This document shows, piece by piece, positions 53,398-61,876 of a stretch of 64,000 nt of DNA. The notes beneath the pieces are model-generated. The model ran no database searches. It saw nothing but the letters and a program-made list of their open reading frames with translations, and was not told the origin of the DNA. Origin of the DNA: Eshraghiella sp964405265 (GTDB lineage Bacteria; Bacillota; Clostridia; Lachnospirales; Lachnospiraceae); the NCBI GenBank assembly GCA_964405265.1, contig CAYONC010000007.1:1-64000 (forward strand). The letters are read 5' to 3'. Position numbers and translations under genes: made by a program. Position 1 is the first letter of the stretch; the number at the start of each line of letters is the position of its first letter.

Positions 53398-55575
53398 ATG
53401 TCAACACACAAACATTTTGATAAAATTTGCTGTGTTGTCCTTGCCCTCACGCTGATTCTGTCCGTGCTTTTTATGAATGCAGAGCATTTCGGCGTTCAAA
53501 AAGCATCCACCGTAATGGGATACGAAAAAAGGCTGTTTGATACGTCAAAGGTTCATACCATTGATATCATTATGGATGATTGGGATGAATTTACTGCCAT
53601 CTGCAAAAGTGAGGAATATTACACCTGTACCGTTGTGATCGACAACGAAGCATACAAGAACGTTGCCATTCGTGGTAAAGGAAACACCTCACTTAGTCAG
53701 GTAAGTAACGACCGTTACAGCTATAAGATCGAGTTTGACCATTACGACAGCACCAATACCTACTATGGACTTGATAAATTATGTCTGAATAACATCATTC
53801 AGGACAACACCTATATGAAGGATTATCTAACCTATCAGATGATGAATGAAATGGGTGTGGCTTCTCCTCTTTGCAGTTATGTATATATCACTGTTAACGG
53901 CGAGGATTGGGGCTTGTATCTTGCGGTAGAAGGTGTGGAGGAATCCTTCCTTCAGCGTAATTACGGTAAGGATTACGGTGAACTTTATAAACCCGACAGC
54001 ATTAGTATGGGCGGTGGTCGTGGCAACGGCGAAAAATTCGATATGGATGAGTTTTTAGGCGATTCCGAGTCGGAGAATACAGGCGATACGCAAAACGGCA
54101 ATAATAGCACCTTCCCACAAATGCCGGGAGGAACAACAAGCGGCGATGCTAACAGCGAAAATCAAATGCCCGGTGGAAATATGCAGGGCGGACAGCTGCC
54201 GAACAGAAATCAAACAGAACAAATGCCGGACGGGTTTGGTGGAGGTCAGATGCCCGATGGTATGACACCCCCTGATGGTTTTGAGCTTCCGGACGGAATG
54301 GAAATGCAGGACGGTATGCAGGGTAATATGCCCGGTGGAATGAGCGGCGGTATGAGCAACGGCAGCGACGATGTTCTTCTCAAATATATTGATGATGACG
54401 CAGACAGTTATTCAAACATCTTCGACAATGCAAAAACTGACATTACCGAAGCGGATAAGAACCGCTTGATTGCATCCTTGAAAAAGCTCAGTAATTGTGA
54501 AGATCTCGAAAACACCGTTGATATTGAAACTGTTATCCGTTACTTTGTAGTCCATAACTTTGTGGTGAATTTTGATAGTTATACCGGCTCGATGATTCAC
54601 AACTACTATCTCTACGAAAATGATGGGCAAATGCAAATGATCCCTTGGGACTACAATCTTGCCTTTGGTGGCTTTCAATCGACAGGAGATGCTACAAGTC
54701 TTGTAAACTATCCGATTGATTCTCCTGTATCCGGCGGCAATGTTGAGGACAGACCGATGATTGCATGGATCTTTGAGAATGAGGAATACACCGAGTTGTA
54801 TCATCAATACTTTGCAGAATTTATATCGGAGTATTTTGATAGCGGTTATTTTACAACGATGATCGACAGTGTGACGGAGATGATTTCTCCTTATGTTGAA
54901 AAAGATCCCACCAAGTTCTGCACTTACGAGGAATTTGAAACGGGTATTGCAACACTCAAAGAGTTCTGTTTGCTCCGTGCTGAGAGTATCAGCGGACAGC
55001 TTAATGGTACGATTGGTTCTACCTCAGATACACAGCAAAGCGATACGCTTATAGATTCCGGAGACCTCCAAATCAACGATATGGGTTCTATGGGCAATAT
55101 GGGCGGTAGTATGCAACCCGGCGGAGATAGGCAAAATCCCAATGAGGATACAGACTCTGATGGGATACAGCAGTTTCCGATTATAGGGGAAAACGGTGAA
55201 ACCTCTGATTCTGCTACAACCACGCCCGATAACTCTGAAAGCGATGGAGCAATAGATGGTTCAACGCCGCAAATGCCCGGTGGAGATATGCAGAACGGTC
55301 AAATGCCGAACGGCAATCAAGGCGGTTTTGACAGCGGACAAATGCAAGGCGGAACGCCACCCGATTTTGCCAACGGTGAAACCGGACAGCAAGAAAATTT
55401 TAATGGTGGTCAGATGCAATTGCCTGACGAAAATGCTCAGCCGAACAATAATGGGCACATCCAACCGCTGGAACAAAGTGCTGTATCTGTATCTTCTTGG
55501 ATTGTAATAGGACTAAGTATATTGGTGCTTGCATTAGGAATCGTTTTTGCATTCACTTATAAGCGACGTAAATAA
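53398..55575 (+). CDS. CotH kinase family surface protein with Met/Gly/Asn-rich segments
   Basis: The 725-residue protein has an N-terminal membrane or signal helix (about 10-28) and the CotH domain in two parts. The first part (about 45-205) has VAIRGKGNTSLSQV. The second (about 325-535) has NFDSYTGSMIHNYYLY and the metal-site-like MIPWDYNLAFGGF. Between them (about 225-315) and after them (about 545-690) are low-complexity repeats of the MPGG, MQGGQMPNG and PDGM type. A C-terminal membrane helix is followed by YKRRK. It is probably an envelope-anchored kinase-like enzyme. Extra-cytoplasmic phosphorylation fed by the VTC/DUF4956 pair is a hypothesis. Confidence 0.87.
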   Translation: MSTHKHFDKICCVVLALTLILSVLFMNAEHFGVQKASTVMGYEKRLFDTSKVHTIDIIMDDWDEFTAICKSEEYYTCTVVIDNEAYKNVAIRGKGNTSLSQVSNDRYSYKIEFDHYDSTNTYYGLDKLCLNNIIQDNTYMKDYLTYQMMNEMGVASPLCSYVYITVNGEDWGLYLAVEGVEESFLQRNYGKDYGELYKPDSISMGGGRGNGEKFDMDEFLGDSESENTGDTQNGNNSTFPQMPGGTTSGDANSENQMPGGNMQGGQLPNRNQTEQMPDGFGGGQMPDGMTPPDGFELPDGMEMQDGMQGNMPGGMSGGMSNGSDDVLLKYIDDDADSYSNIFDNAKTDITEADKNRLIASLKKLSNCEDLENTVDIETVIRYFVVHNFVVNFDSYTGSMIHNYYLYENDGQMQMIPWDYNLAFGGFQSTGDATSLVNYPIDSPVSGGNVEDRPMIAWIFENEEYTELYHQYFAEFISEYFDSGYFTTMIDSVTEMISPYVEKDPTKFCTYEEFETGIATLKEFCLLRAESISGQLNGTIGSTSDTQQSDTLIDSGDLQINDMGSMGNMGGSMQPGGDRQNPNEDTDSDGIQQFPIIGENGETSDSATTTPDNSESDGAIDGSTPQMPGGDMQNGQMPNGNQGGFDSGQMQGGTPPDFANGETGQQENFNGGQMQLPDENAQPNNNGHIQPLEQSAVSVSSWIVIGLSILVLALGIVFAFTYKRRK

Positions 55576-55582
55576 ATAACAC

Positions 55583-55617
55583 TCCCATCCAAAGGCAGTT
55601 TTGCAATTTGGATGGGA
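55583..55617 (+). terminator. Terminator of the VTC/DUF4956/CotH module
   Basis: The 11-bp stem TCCCATCCAAA/TTTGGATGGGA lies just after the CotH stop. The T-run is weak on the plus strand. Confidence 0.6.
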
Positions 55618-55626
55618 ATGTTTGCT

Positions 55627-56160
55627 TTATCGGTGATATATCCCTTTCTTTTTCAGCTTGTCCCGCATTTTATCAAGTCCCTTGCGGCAGATATTCTCCG
55701 CCGCTTCTGCTTTTTCTTGCCGCAACAACTCTTGGCAAGGCTCAAAGGTATAGTCACAAGTAATACCCTCTCGACTTTCCTCGCTGTCCTCATCAGCATA
55801 GCTGCGGTAAAAATCCACGAACTGCATATTGTGAAAGTCACTTCGCAGTATCTCCTTTACCGTCTTTTCGGATAAACCCACCTCATCGGAAATTTTCTTT
55901 AAGGTTTCGGGATCGTTTTGCTGTTATAGCCGGCATATAACCGCATAATATTACGCAGATTTTGATATTCATCGTCGCTCTGTACCGTAAAGCCTGTCCG
56001 CATTGTGCGGATATAATTATGAATTTTCTCCTACATAATACGGGTTTTGTAGGTTATAAACGGCGTGCCGCAGTTGGGCGGATATTTCTCCAATGCCCGC
56101 AGGATACCAAGTACACACGCCCCCTTTATAACTGCCGCTGCTTTAATCGTTTGTCGGTCA
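55627..56160 (-). pseudogene. Decayed sigma-70-family factor
   Basis: Conceptual translation on the minus strand gives a sigma region 2-like stretch (ILRALEKYPPNC, GTPFITYKTRIM), then an in-frame stop. It continues with HNYIRTMRTGF and DDEYQNLRNIM, shifts frame near 55925, and goes on through a helix-turn-helix-like segment (PETLKKISDEVGLSEKTVKEIL) to a stop at 55627. The premature stop and the frameshift mark it as a pseudogene. Similar sigma factors regulate genes of clostridial mobile elements. The stretch upstream (56160-56340) holds another broken minus-strand frame ending KRLKQRQL, which I cannot assign. Confidence 0.55.
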
Positions 56161-56349
56161 TGGCATATAACACTTCCCGTGTCATATCCCTTTTGAATTG
56201 CTCAGCAGTGTACCCATCGCCGTGGATCGCTAATGTTTTCAGTTCGTTTGCTATCTCTTTTGCCTTTGTTGCAAATTCTTTTGTAATCGTTCCTTTTGAC
56301 AACTCGGCTCGGATGCAGTTGCACCGCTTTTTATGGATGCTCAGTATCG

Positions 56350-57413
56350 GGTGGGCATCTTGCGGAAATCGTATATCCTACGCTCGGCGTTACCTTTATA
56401 TCCATTCACGAAAATGTCAATACCTCTACGGGCGAAGGTACGGAAATGATGCCGTTTTATAATATATTTAACGAATGGTATGCGGTGCAGACCTCCAAGA
56501 AAATTCGTGATGTTTGGGAATCCAAATCCGACAACGGAAAAAGAGTATCACCCACCATTCCGTTTGGATATATGAAAGATCCTACCGATAAAGAAAAGTG
56601 GCTGATTGACGAACCTGCCGCCGAGATCATGCGAAAGATATTTGCAATTTGTCTTGATGGACGTGGTCCTTCTCAAATTGCACAGCAATTAGAAAAGAAA
56701 AATATAATGGTTCCGTCTGCGTATTATCAATCTGTAAACCGAAAGTGCGCTCAAAAAGTTCCTATCGGTTCTTGCCATTGGGATATGAAAACTGTGGTTC
56801 ACATTCTTGAAAACAGACAGTACACGGGATGCGCAGTAAATTTTAAGAGTAGTACAGTCAGCTACAAGGTTCACAAGAAGGTCTATTTTGACGGGGAAAA
56901 TCAGGTAATCATACCGAATATGCAAGAACCCATTATATCTGAGGAGGATTGGCTGAAAGTGCAAGAGCTTCGCAAAAACAAACGCCGCCCCACCAAGACG
57001 GGACGGACGAGCTTGTTTTCGGGATTGGTATTCTGCCCCGATTGCGGTGCAAAGGTTCATTTCTGTGCATCCAAGAATTTACGCCGTGACCAATAATTCG
57101 AGAGTTAATTGCTTCGGTTGCGGCAATGCAAAGAACTTTGGAAAGCACCGACCAAAAAGCGGTGGATTTAAGACTTTTGCTTAAAACCCTCAGAGAACTT
57201 ACCGACGTGAATGAGCTTACGCCCACAATCGTCAATTCGCTTATTGACCGTATCGAAGTTCACAACAACGACAAGTCAAGCGGTCATTGTTACGTGAAGG
57301 TCAATATTTATTTCTCGGCTGTGGGAATGATTGATATTCCTACCGCAGAGGAAATCCGTGCTATGATAGATGAAATTAAGAAAGCTCCCCAACAATTCCG
57401 CTATGTGGCATAA
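56350..57413 (+). pseudogene. Decayed TnpX-like large serine recombinase
   Basis: The frame carries the end of a resolvase domain (IVYPTLGVTFISIHENV), the recombinase domain (SKKIRDVWESK, IPFGYM), and the first half of a zinc ribbon (FCPDCGAKVHFC). It then ends at 57096 and resumes in another frame near 57100-57126 with the C-terminal region (RELTDVNELTP, IDRIEVHNN) to 57413. The catalytic N-terminal part with the active Ser is absent, and part of the zinc ribbon/coiled-coil is deleted. The enzyme cannot work, so the island is stranded. Homology to large serine recombinases is clear from the domain order. Confidence 0.8.
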
Positions 57414-57423
57414 AAAGAGGAAA

Positions 57424-57451
57424 CGGTGCAACCACTCACGGGGTTACACCG
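57424..57451. repeat. Hairpin near the right end of the island
   Basis: CGGTG.AACC pairs with GGTT.CACCG. No T-run follows on the plus strand, so termination is uncertain. It lies between the recombinase remnant and the right direct repeat. Confidence 0.4.
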
Positions 57452-57494
57452 TACCTACATAGAGATTACTTCCTTATGGACTGCCTGTAACAAA

Positions 57495-57507
57495 GCAGCC
57501 CGTTTTT
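57495..57507. terminator. Right half of the shared terminator, split by the island
   Basis: GCAGCCCGT with TTTTT pairs with the arm at 49075-49083. In the present state neither the penicillin-binding protein gene nor ilvE has this hairpin. Confidence 0.8.
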
Positions 57508-57515
57508 CTTCCGTC

Positions 57516-58541
57516 TTATTCTATTACCTTTATCCAGCCTTCAGGCGGTTCAATTCTTCCCATCTGAATACCTGTTAACGTGTCATAGAGCTTCTTAGTT
57601 ACAGGTCCCATCTCAGACATTCCGCTTGGAAGACATATCTCATTACCGTGATCCACGATTTTTCCTACCGGTGAGATAACGGCTGCCGTTCCGCAAAGTC
57701 CGCATTCCGCCATATCCTTAATTTCATCAAAATATACTTCTCTTTCTTCTGCATCAAGGCCAAGATATTCTCTGGCAACATATACAAGGGAACGTCTTGT
57801 AATTGACGGAAGAATACTGTCTGACTTAGGTGTGACAACCTTACCGTCCTTCGTTACAAATATGAAATTGGCTCCGCCTGTCTCTTCCACCCTTGTTCTT
57901 GTCTTAGGGTCAAGATACATATTCTCATCAAAGCCTTCCTTATGTGCCGTAACAATGGCATGAAGACTCATAGCATAGTTGAGTCCTGCCTTAATGCTGC
58001 CCGTTCCGTTAGGTGCTGCCCTGTCAAAATCAGACACCTTGATGGTGATAGGCTTCGCCCCGCCCTTAAAATACGGTCCCACAGGTGTTGCAAATACCCT
58101 GAACTGATATTCATCAGCGGGTTTAACGCCTATTACGGCATTACTTCCGAACATATAAGGACGAAGATATAATGTTGCACCCGTTCCGTAAGGAGGTACA
58201 TAGGCTGCATTAGCCCTTACCGTTTCAACGACGGCATCAAGAAATCTGTCCTTAGGGAACACAGGCATTTCCAACCTGCGTGCCGACTGTTCCATTCTCT
58301 CTGCGTTAAGATCCGGTCTGAATATTACCGTCTTTCCCTGCTCCGTTGTATATGCTTTAAGTCCTTCAAAGACCGTCTGTGCGTACTGTAAAACTCCGGC
58401 ACATTCACTAATCACTACCTTGTCATCCTCTGTAAGGATTCCGTCATCCCATGCTCCGTTTTTATAATTAGATACATATCTCTTATCAGTTGATATATAA
58501 CCAAATCCAAGATTTGACCAGTCAATGTTCTTCTTCTCCAT
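57516..58541 (-). CDS. ilvE: Branched-chain amino acid aminotransferase
   Basis: The 341-residue fold-type IV PLP enzyme catalyses the last step of leucine, isoleucine and valine synthesis and the reverse reaction. Typical segments are FEGLKAYTTEQGK, RPYMFGSNAVIGV, the PLP-Lys region SIKAGLNYAMSLHA and EETGGANFIFV. The length matches the BCAT type found in Firmicutes. It ends nine bases from the terminator arm broken by the island. It is about 4 kb from a leucine-pathway gene (2-isopropylmalate synthase) on the same strand but not in one operon. No T-box was seen upstream. Confidence 0.95.
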   Translation of the reverse strand: MEKKNIDWSNLGFGYISTDKRYVSNYKNGAWDDGILTEDDKVVISECAGVLQYAQTVFEGLKAYTTEQGKTVIFRPDLNAERMEQSARRLEMPVFPKDRFLDAVVETVRANAAYVPPYGTGATLYLRPYMFGSNAVIGVKPADEYQFRVFATPVGPYFKGGAKPITIKVSDFDRAAPNGTGSIKAGLNYAMSLHAIVTAHKEGFDENMYLDPKTRTRVEETGGANFIFVTKDGKVVTPKSDSILPSITRRSLVYVAREYLGLDAEEREVYFDEIKDMAECGLCGTAAVISPVGKIVDHGNEICLPSGMSEMGPVTKKLYDTLTGIQMGRIEPPEGWIKVIE

Positions 58542-58636
58542 CTGACATTCTTCCTTTCCGTATTCTGTCCGTACAGGACTTTTCTTCCGTTTATTATCCT
58601 ACTCTTTTCACAATGAATTTTCAAGTTAAATATATA

Positions 58637-58993
58637 TTATTTCTTAATTTTGGGTTCAAAAAACACGGATGCAATATATCCCAGAATCAGGGCTGCACTT
58701 ATTCCGCCTGCTCCCGCTTTAAACCCTCCGGTAAACACTCCTATGAAGCCCTGCATATCAACTGACTCCCTGACGCCATTATATAATACGTTTCCAAATC
58801 CCAGAAGCGGAACGGACGCACCGGCTCCTGCCCATTCAACAAATGGTCTGTACAATCCCACTGCTCCGAGAACGGCACCGGAGCATACAAGAAGAACCAT
58901 TATCCTGCCCGGCATAAGCTTCGTTTTTTCCATAAGAATCTGAACTATGGCACATATAATGCCTCCCACAAGAAATGCCTTTAAATAATCCAT
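58637..58993 (-). CDS. spoVAE: Stage V sporulation protein AE
   Basis: This 118-residue protein with about four membrane helices is SpoVAE (AEb type), part of the SpoVA channel that moves dipicolinic acid into the forespore and out during germination. Motifs include GRIMVLLVCSGAVLGA and GGFKAGAGGISAA. Its ATG is three bases after the spoVAD stop, with GAGGGG inside the end of spoVAD, so the two are translationally coupled. spoVAC, which normally precedes spoVAD, is not here. Presence of this pair implies an endospore-forming ancestry. Confidence 0.93.
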   Translation of the reverse strand: MDYLKAFLVGGIICAIVQILMEKTKLMPGRIMVLLVCSGAVLGAVGLYRPFVEWAGAGASVPLLGFGNVLYNGVRESVDMQGFIGVFTGGFKAGAGGISAALILGYIASVFFEPKIKK

Positions 58994-58996
58994 TTT

Positions 58997-60013
58997 TTAC
59001 CCCTCAATTCTTTCAATTGATACCGCATGGGCTATACCCGGAACCGTCTGCCCCTCATTAAAGCTAATGGTTGAGAGCAGTGCACCTGTCGGTACAAAAA
59101 GTATCCTTTTAAAAATTCCTGCCTCCATCCGGTTAAGTATATATCCGCACAGGGTTGCCGCACTGCAGCCACAGCCGCTTCCTCCTGCATGGGTATCCTG
59201 TCTTTCACCGTCAAATATCTCTATACCGCAGTCATGATGATTTACCGATATGTCAAAACCCTTTTCCTTAAGCAGGTCAATCAGTATTTTCTGCCCTACG
59301 AGACCAAGATCTCCGGTGTATATTGCATCATAATAATCCGGTGAAATTTCCATGTCCATCAGGTGATTAAATATTGTATCACAGGCTGCCGGTGCCATGG
59401 CGGCTCCCATATTCATGGAATCCGTTATCCCATAGTCCGTTATTTTTCCTGTAGTAATACCTTTAATCACTATATTGCTTTTTATTCTGCTGCTGATAAC
59501 CACGGCTCCTGAACCTGTAACCGTCCATGTGGCACACAGAGGTCTCTGACTGCCATACTCAAGCGGATATCTGAACTGTTTTTCTGCACTCGCAAAATGG
59601 CTTGATGTAAGTGCGATAACATTATCTCCATACCCGGCCGCCACTGTCATGGCTGCAAGTGACATTGCCTCTCCCATTGTGGAACAGGCTCCATACAGCC
59701 CATACATCGGAATGGAAAATTCCTCTGTTCCGAATGATGTGGCAATCAGCTGGCCTAAAAGGTCTCCCGCAAAAATATACCGTATATCCTTATACTCAAT
59801 CCCCATTTTATGCATAAGCCGCTTTACGGCTGTTTTCTGAAGTTCGCTTTCAGCTTCCTCCCATGTATTCTTACCTGCAAAGGGGTCCTTTATTATTTCA
59901 TCAAAATAATCCTTTAACGGTCCTTCTCCCTCTTTTTCCCCGACTACTGAAGCTGCACCCGCTATATATGGCGGATTATCAAAAATTATACTTGCCTTAC
60001 CTGTTTTTCCCAT
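58997..60013 (-). CDS. spoVAD: Stage V sporulation protein AD
   Basis: This 338-residue thiolase-like protein is SpoVAD, which binds dipicolinic acid in the spore inner membrane complex. Characteristic segments are FAGDLLGQLIATSFG, YGLYGACSTMGEAMSLA and CGIEIFDGERQDTHAGGSGCGCSA. The start at 60013 has GAGG six bases upstream. A sigma-G-type promoter lies directly in front (60042-60071), so forespore expression is expected. It is coupled to spoVAE. The gene upstream is plsC, behind a terminator, not spoVAC. Confidence 0.95.
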   Translation of the reverse strand: MGKTGKASIIFDNPPYIAGAASVVGEKEGEGPLKDYFDEIIKDPFAGKNTWEEAESELQKTAVKRLMHKMGIEYKDIRYIFAGDLLGQLIATSFGTEEFSIPMYGLYGACSTMGEAMSLAAMTVAAGYGDNVIALTSSHFASAEKQFRYPLEYGSQRPLCATWTVTGSGAVVISSRIKSNIVIKGITTGKITDYGITDSMNMGAAMAPAACDTIFNHLMDMEISPDYYDAIYTGDLGLVGQKILIDLLKEKGFDISVNHHDCGIEIFDGERQDTHAGGSGCGCSAATLCGYILNRMEAGIFKRILFVPTGALLSTISFNEGQTVPGIAHAVSIERIEG

Positions 60014-60041
60014 AATAAACCTCATTCTGATTGATTTGGAT

Positions 60042-60071
60042 TATTATGTGCAGTATCCGAAAATTTATACA
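60042..60071 (-). promoter_or_regulatory. Sigma-G-like promoter of spoVAD-spoVAE
   Basis: GTATA (60071-60067) and CATAATA (60048-60042) on the minus strand are 18 bases apart and fit the forespore sigma-G consensus (GHATR, CATNHTA). Confidence 0.65.
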
Positions 60072-60075
60072 AAAA

Positions 60076-60102
60076 ACGGAAACCGTTACCCGGTTTCCGT
60101 TC
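60076..60102 (-). terminator. Terminator of plsC
   Basis: The perfect 10-bp stem AACGGAAACC/GGTTTCCGTT is followed on the minus strand by TTTTTT and lies three bases after the plsC stop. Confidence 0.85.
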
Positions 60103-60105
60103 TTA

Positions 60106-60942
60106 TCAGCTTAATCTTTCAAGCATCTTATCCTTAACATAGGCAGATATCTGTACGGTTGTCCAGTCCTTGAACATTTCGTACGGCATAACCTCCACTA
60201 TTTCAAAATGCACCTTCGTTCTTTTAAGAAGCCATCCGTGCTTTATGTTATTGCTGTTATGTACGACTCCTATCACAATCGGAGACTTCGCCCATACAGC
60301 CGATTTAAAGCATCCGTGCTTAAATTCAATAAGCTTTTCTTCCGTTCGGTTTCTGGTACCCTCAGGATACACGCCCACACAGCTGTCTCCTGATGAAATC
60401 ATGTCTGCCGCTTTCTTAGTTATTTTAGCACCGCTTCTTACATCTTCTCTGTCTATCGCCATATACCCGCACCTTGTCATATAACGGTGTCCGATGGGGA
60501 TATTAAAGTTTTCAGGCTTGGATATAAATGCAAGGGGATATCTTCTGAATGCCCCGACCTGAATAAATGTATCATATATTGAAATATGATTTGAAACAAA
60601 CAGGAAACATCCTTCTGACGGCTTAGGCAGCTTCTCCATTCCGGTTACCGTAATATCAGCCGAACACAGCTGTGCAGCATTTTCCATAAGGAGACTGAAT
60701 ACAATTCCATAAAATCTGCTGTGCTTCGGATATTCCTTTTTGATGTTAATCGTGGCAGAAACTGCCGCAAAGAAAATCCATACAAGAAGCAGTACGGATA
60801 TATACGCTCCGAGCCATATTCCTATCATCAACAACGGTATCATATATATATGGGCTGCCGCAAAACTATTAATTGCCGGATTAATGCACATTAATACCGT
60901 CATTACTATTGTCGATATTGCAACATCTATTTTGTGTATCAT
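60106..60942 (-). CDS. plsC: 1-acyl-glycerol-3-phosphate acyltransferase family protein
   Basis: The 278-residue membrane enzyme has two to three N-terminal helices (about 5-75) and the PlsC catalytic domain with the HX4D motif NHISIYD (about 118-124). The substrate motif YPEGTRNR (about 193-200) and a conserved GHRYMTRCGYMAIDRED stretch follow. It probably makes phosphatidic acid from lysophosphatidic acid in phospholipid synthesis. A terminator follows at once. The start has GGAGG-like sequence (GGAGGCAG) upstream. Confidence 0.88.
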   Translation of the reverse strand: MIHKIDVAISTIVMTVLMCINPAINSFAAAHIYMIPLLMIGIWLGAYISVLLLVWIFFAAVSATINIKKEYPKHSRFYGIVFSLLMENAAQLCSADITVTGMEKLPKPSEGCFLFVSNHISIYDTFIQVGAFRRYPLAFISKPENFNIPIGHRYMTRCGYMAIDREDVRSGAKITKKAADMISSGDSCVGVYPEGTRNRTEEKLIEFKHGCFKSAVWAKSPIVIGVVHNSNNIKHGWLLKRTKVHFEIVEVMPYEMFKDWTTVQISAYVKDKMLERLS

Positions 60943-60998
60943 CTTAATCTGCCTCCAACCATTAAGATATTATCAGAAAAGTATATCAAATACAAGTT

Positions 60999-61865
60999 TT
61001 AATTTGCGATATATGCATGGTATTTGTTATATATAAGTGCCGGATTATATGACAGCTTTGATTTTCTGAGTCCCTCTATTCCCATGTCATCCTCCCTGTT
61101 CACATAAACATACTCCGAAACGGAATTTTTCAGAAACAGCCGGTTTATCGCCTGATATATGCCGGAATATGATTTATCAGCCTTTTCAAAGTGTATGACA
61201 AACATGTCTTTTCCCAATGCCTCACCGACGGTAAAAGCTTCCACTTTCCCGTTAACGCGCAGCAGTCCGCCCTTAAAATTCATTTCATTATAATTTTTGA
61301 ACGCTTCATCTATTATTACGCTTTCAGCTTCGTTATTTTCCATGATAACCCATCTGTTTTTCATATCCATACATTCATCAAGATTATCCGAATTTATTTC
61401 TTCATATGTGTAATTATAATTTTTTATAAAATGATTATACATATTTTTCTTACTGTGATATGCATTTCCCGTAAGTGTGATAAGGTCCTGTACACGATAT
61501 ATATAATCGCTGTCATTCCTGTCATATCCGTACCTGAAACGTCCCGGATATTCTGATTCCAGCATATCCTTCATATTCTCCGACAGATTATTTAAAACTG
61601 TTTTTTTGTTCATATGCTCTGCATTCTCAAACAGAACTGCCGTAATTTTTCTTACGCTGTCTCCAAAGCATAACGGTGAGTATACGGCATATTCCCCATA
61701 TACTTTTCTGTATACAAGATTTCCTTCAATGATTCCGTAATAAAGGTCTTCATTCCACCATAACACATTTGCCGGTGCAAATTCACAATTCATTGTTCCC
61801 GATGCTTCAGTATATTTTCTTATAGTATCAATATCCGCTTTTACAAGCTTTTTAAATCCGTCCAT
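60999..61865 (-). CDS. DUF2156 domain-containing (GNAT-like) protein
   Basis: The 288-residue cytoplasmic protein belongs to the DUF2156 group (double GNAT fold, related to the catalytic part of MprF lysyl-lipid synthases). Markers are ANVLWWNEDLYYG, a YRVQDLITLTGNAYHSKKN segment and YVNREDDMGIEGLRKSK. There is no membrane domain, so it is not MprF itself. It might use an aminoacyl-tRNA or acyl-CoA donor. It starts 11 bases after the GNAT gene upstream, so the two form an operon. Confidence 0.85.
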   Translation of the reverse strand: MDGFKKLVKADIDTIRKYTEASGTMNCEFAPANVLWWNEDLYYGIIEGNLVYRKVYGEYAVYSPLCFGDSVRKITAVLFENAEHMNKKTVLNNLSENMKDMLESEYPGRFRYGYDRNDSDYIYRVQDLITLTGNAYHSKKNMYNHFIKNYNYTYEEINSDNLDECMDMKNRWVIMENNEAESVIIDEAFKNYNEMNFKGGLLRVNGKVEAFTVGEALGKDMFVIHFEKADKSYSGIYQAINRLFLKNSVSEYVYVNREDDMGIEGLRKSKLSYNPALIYNKYHAYIAN

Positions 61866-61876
61866 AATTCTCCCTG

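Larger units (their letters stand above)
49080..57490. mobile_element. 8.4-kb genomic island with two-component system and VTC/DUF4956/CotH cargo
   Basis: The 10-bp direct repeat CTGCCTGTAA flanks the island (49080-49089 and 57481-57490). Removing one copy plus the interior (8401 bp) rebuilds a perfect terminator hairpin, which is strong evidence for insertion. Contents in order: remnant peptide, 61-aa protein, TnpV, response regulator, sensor kinase, VTC-domain protein, DUF4956 protein, CotH protein, decayed sigma factor, decayed serine recombinase. TnpV and a TnpX-like recombinase point to a Tn4451-like mobilizable element. The recombinase lacks its catalytic domain, so the island is probably immobile unless helped in trans. 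Codon use differs from the surrounding genes. Confidence 0.85.

Noticed and set aside
55962..56462. Plus-strand frame of 166 codons in the island
   Set aside because: It lies opposite the sigma-factor remnant and across the recombinase junction; the product resembles nothing coherent.
49080..57490. Active integrative element
   Set aside because: The only recombinase lacks its catalytic domain and has a frameshift, so autonomous mobility is not supported.
58542..58636. T-box or other leader for ilvE
   Set aside because: The 95 bases upstream show no T-box core, specifier stem or paired terminator.
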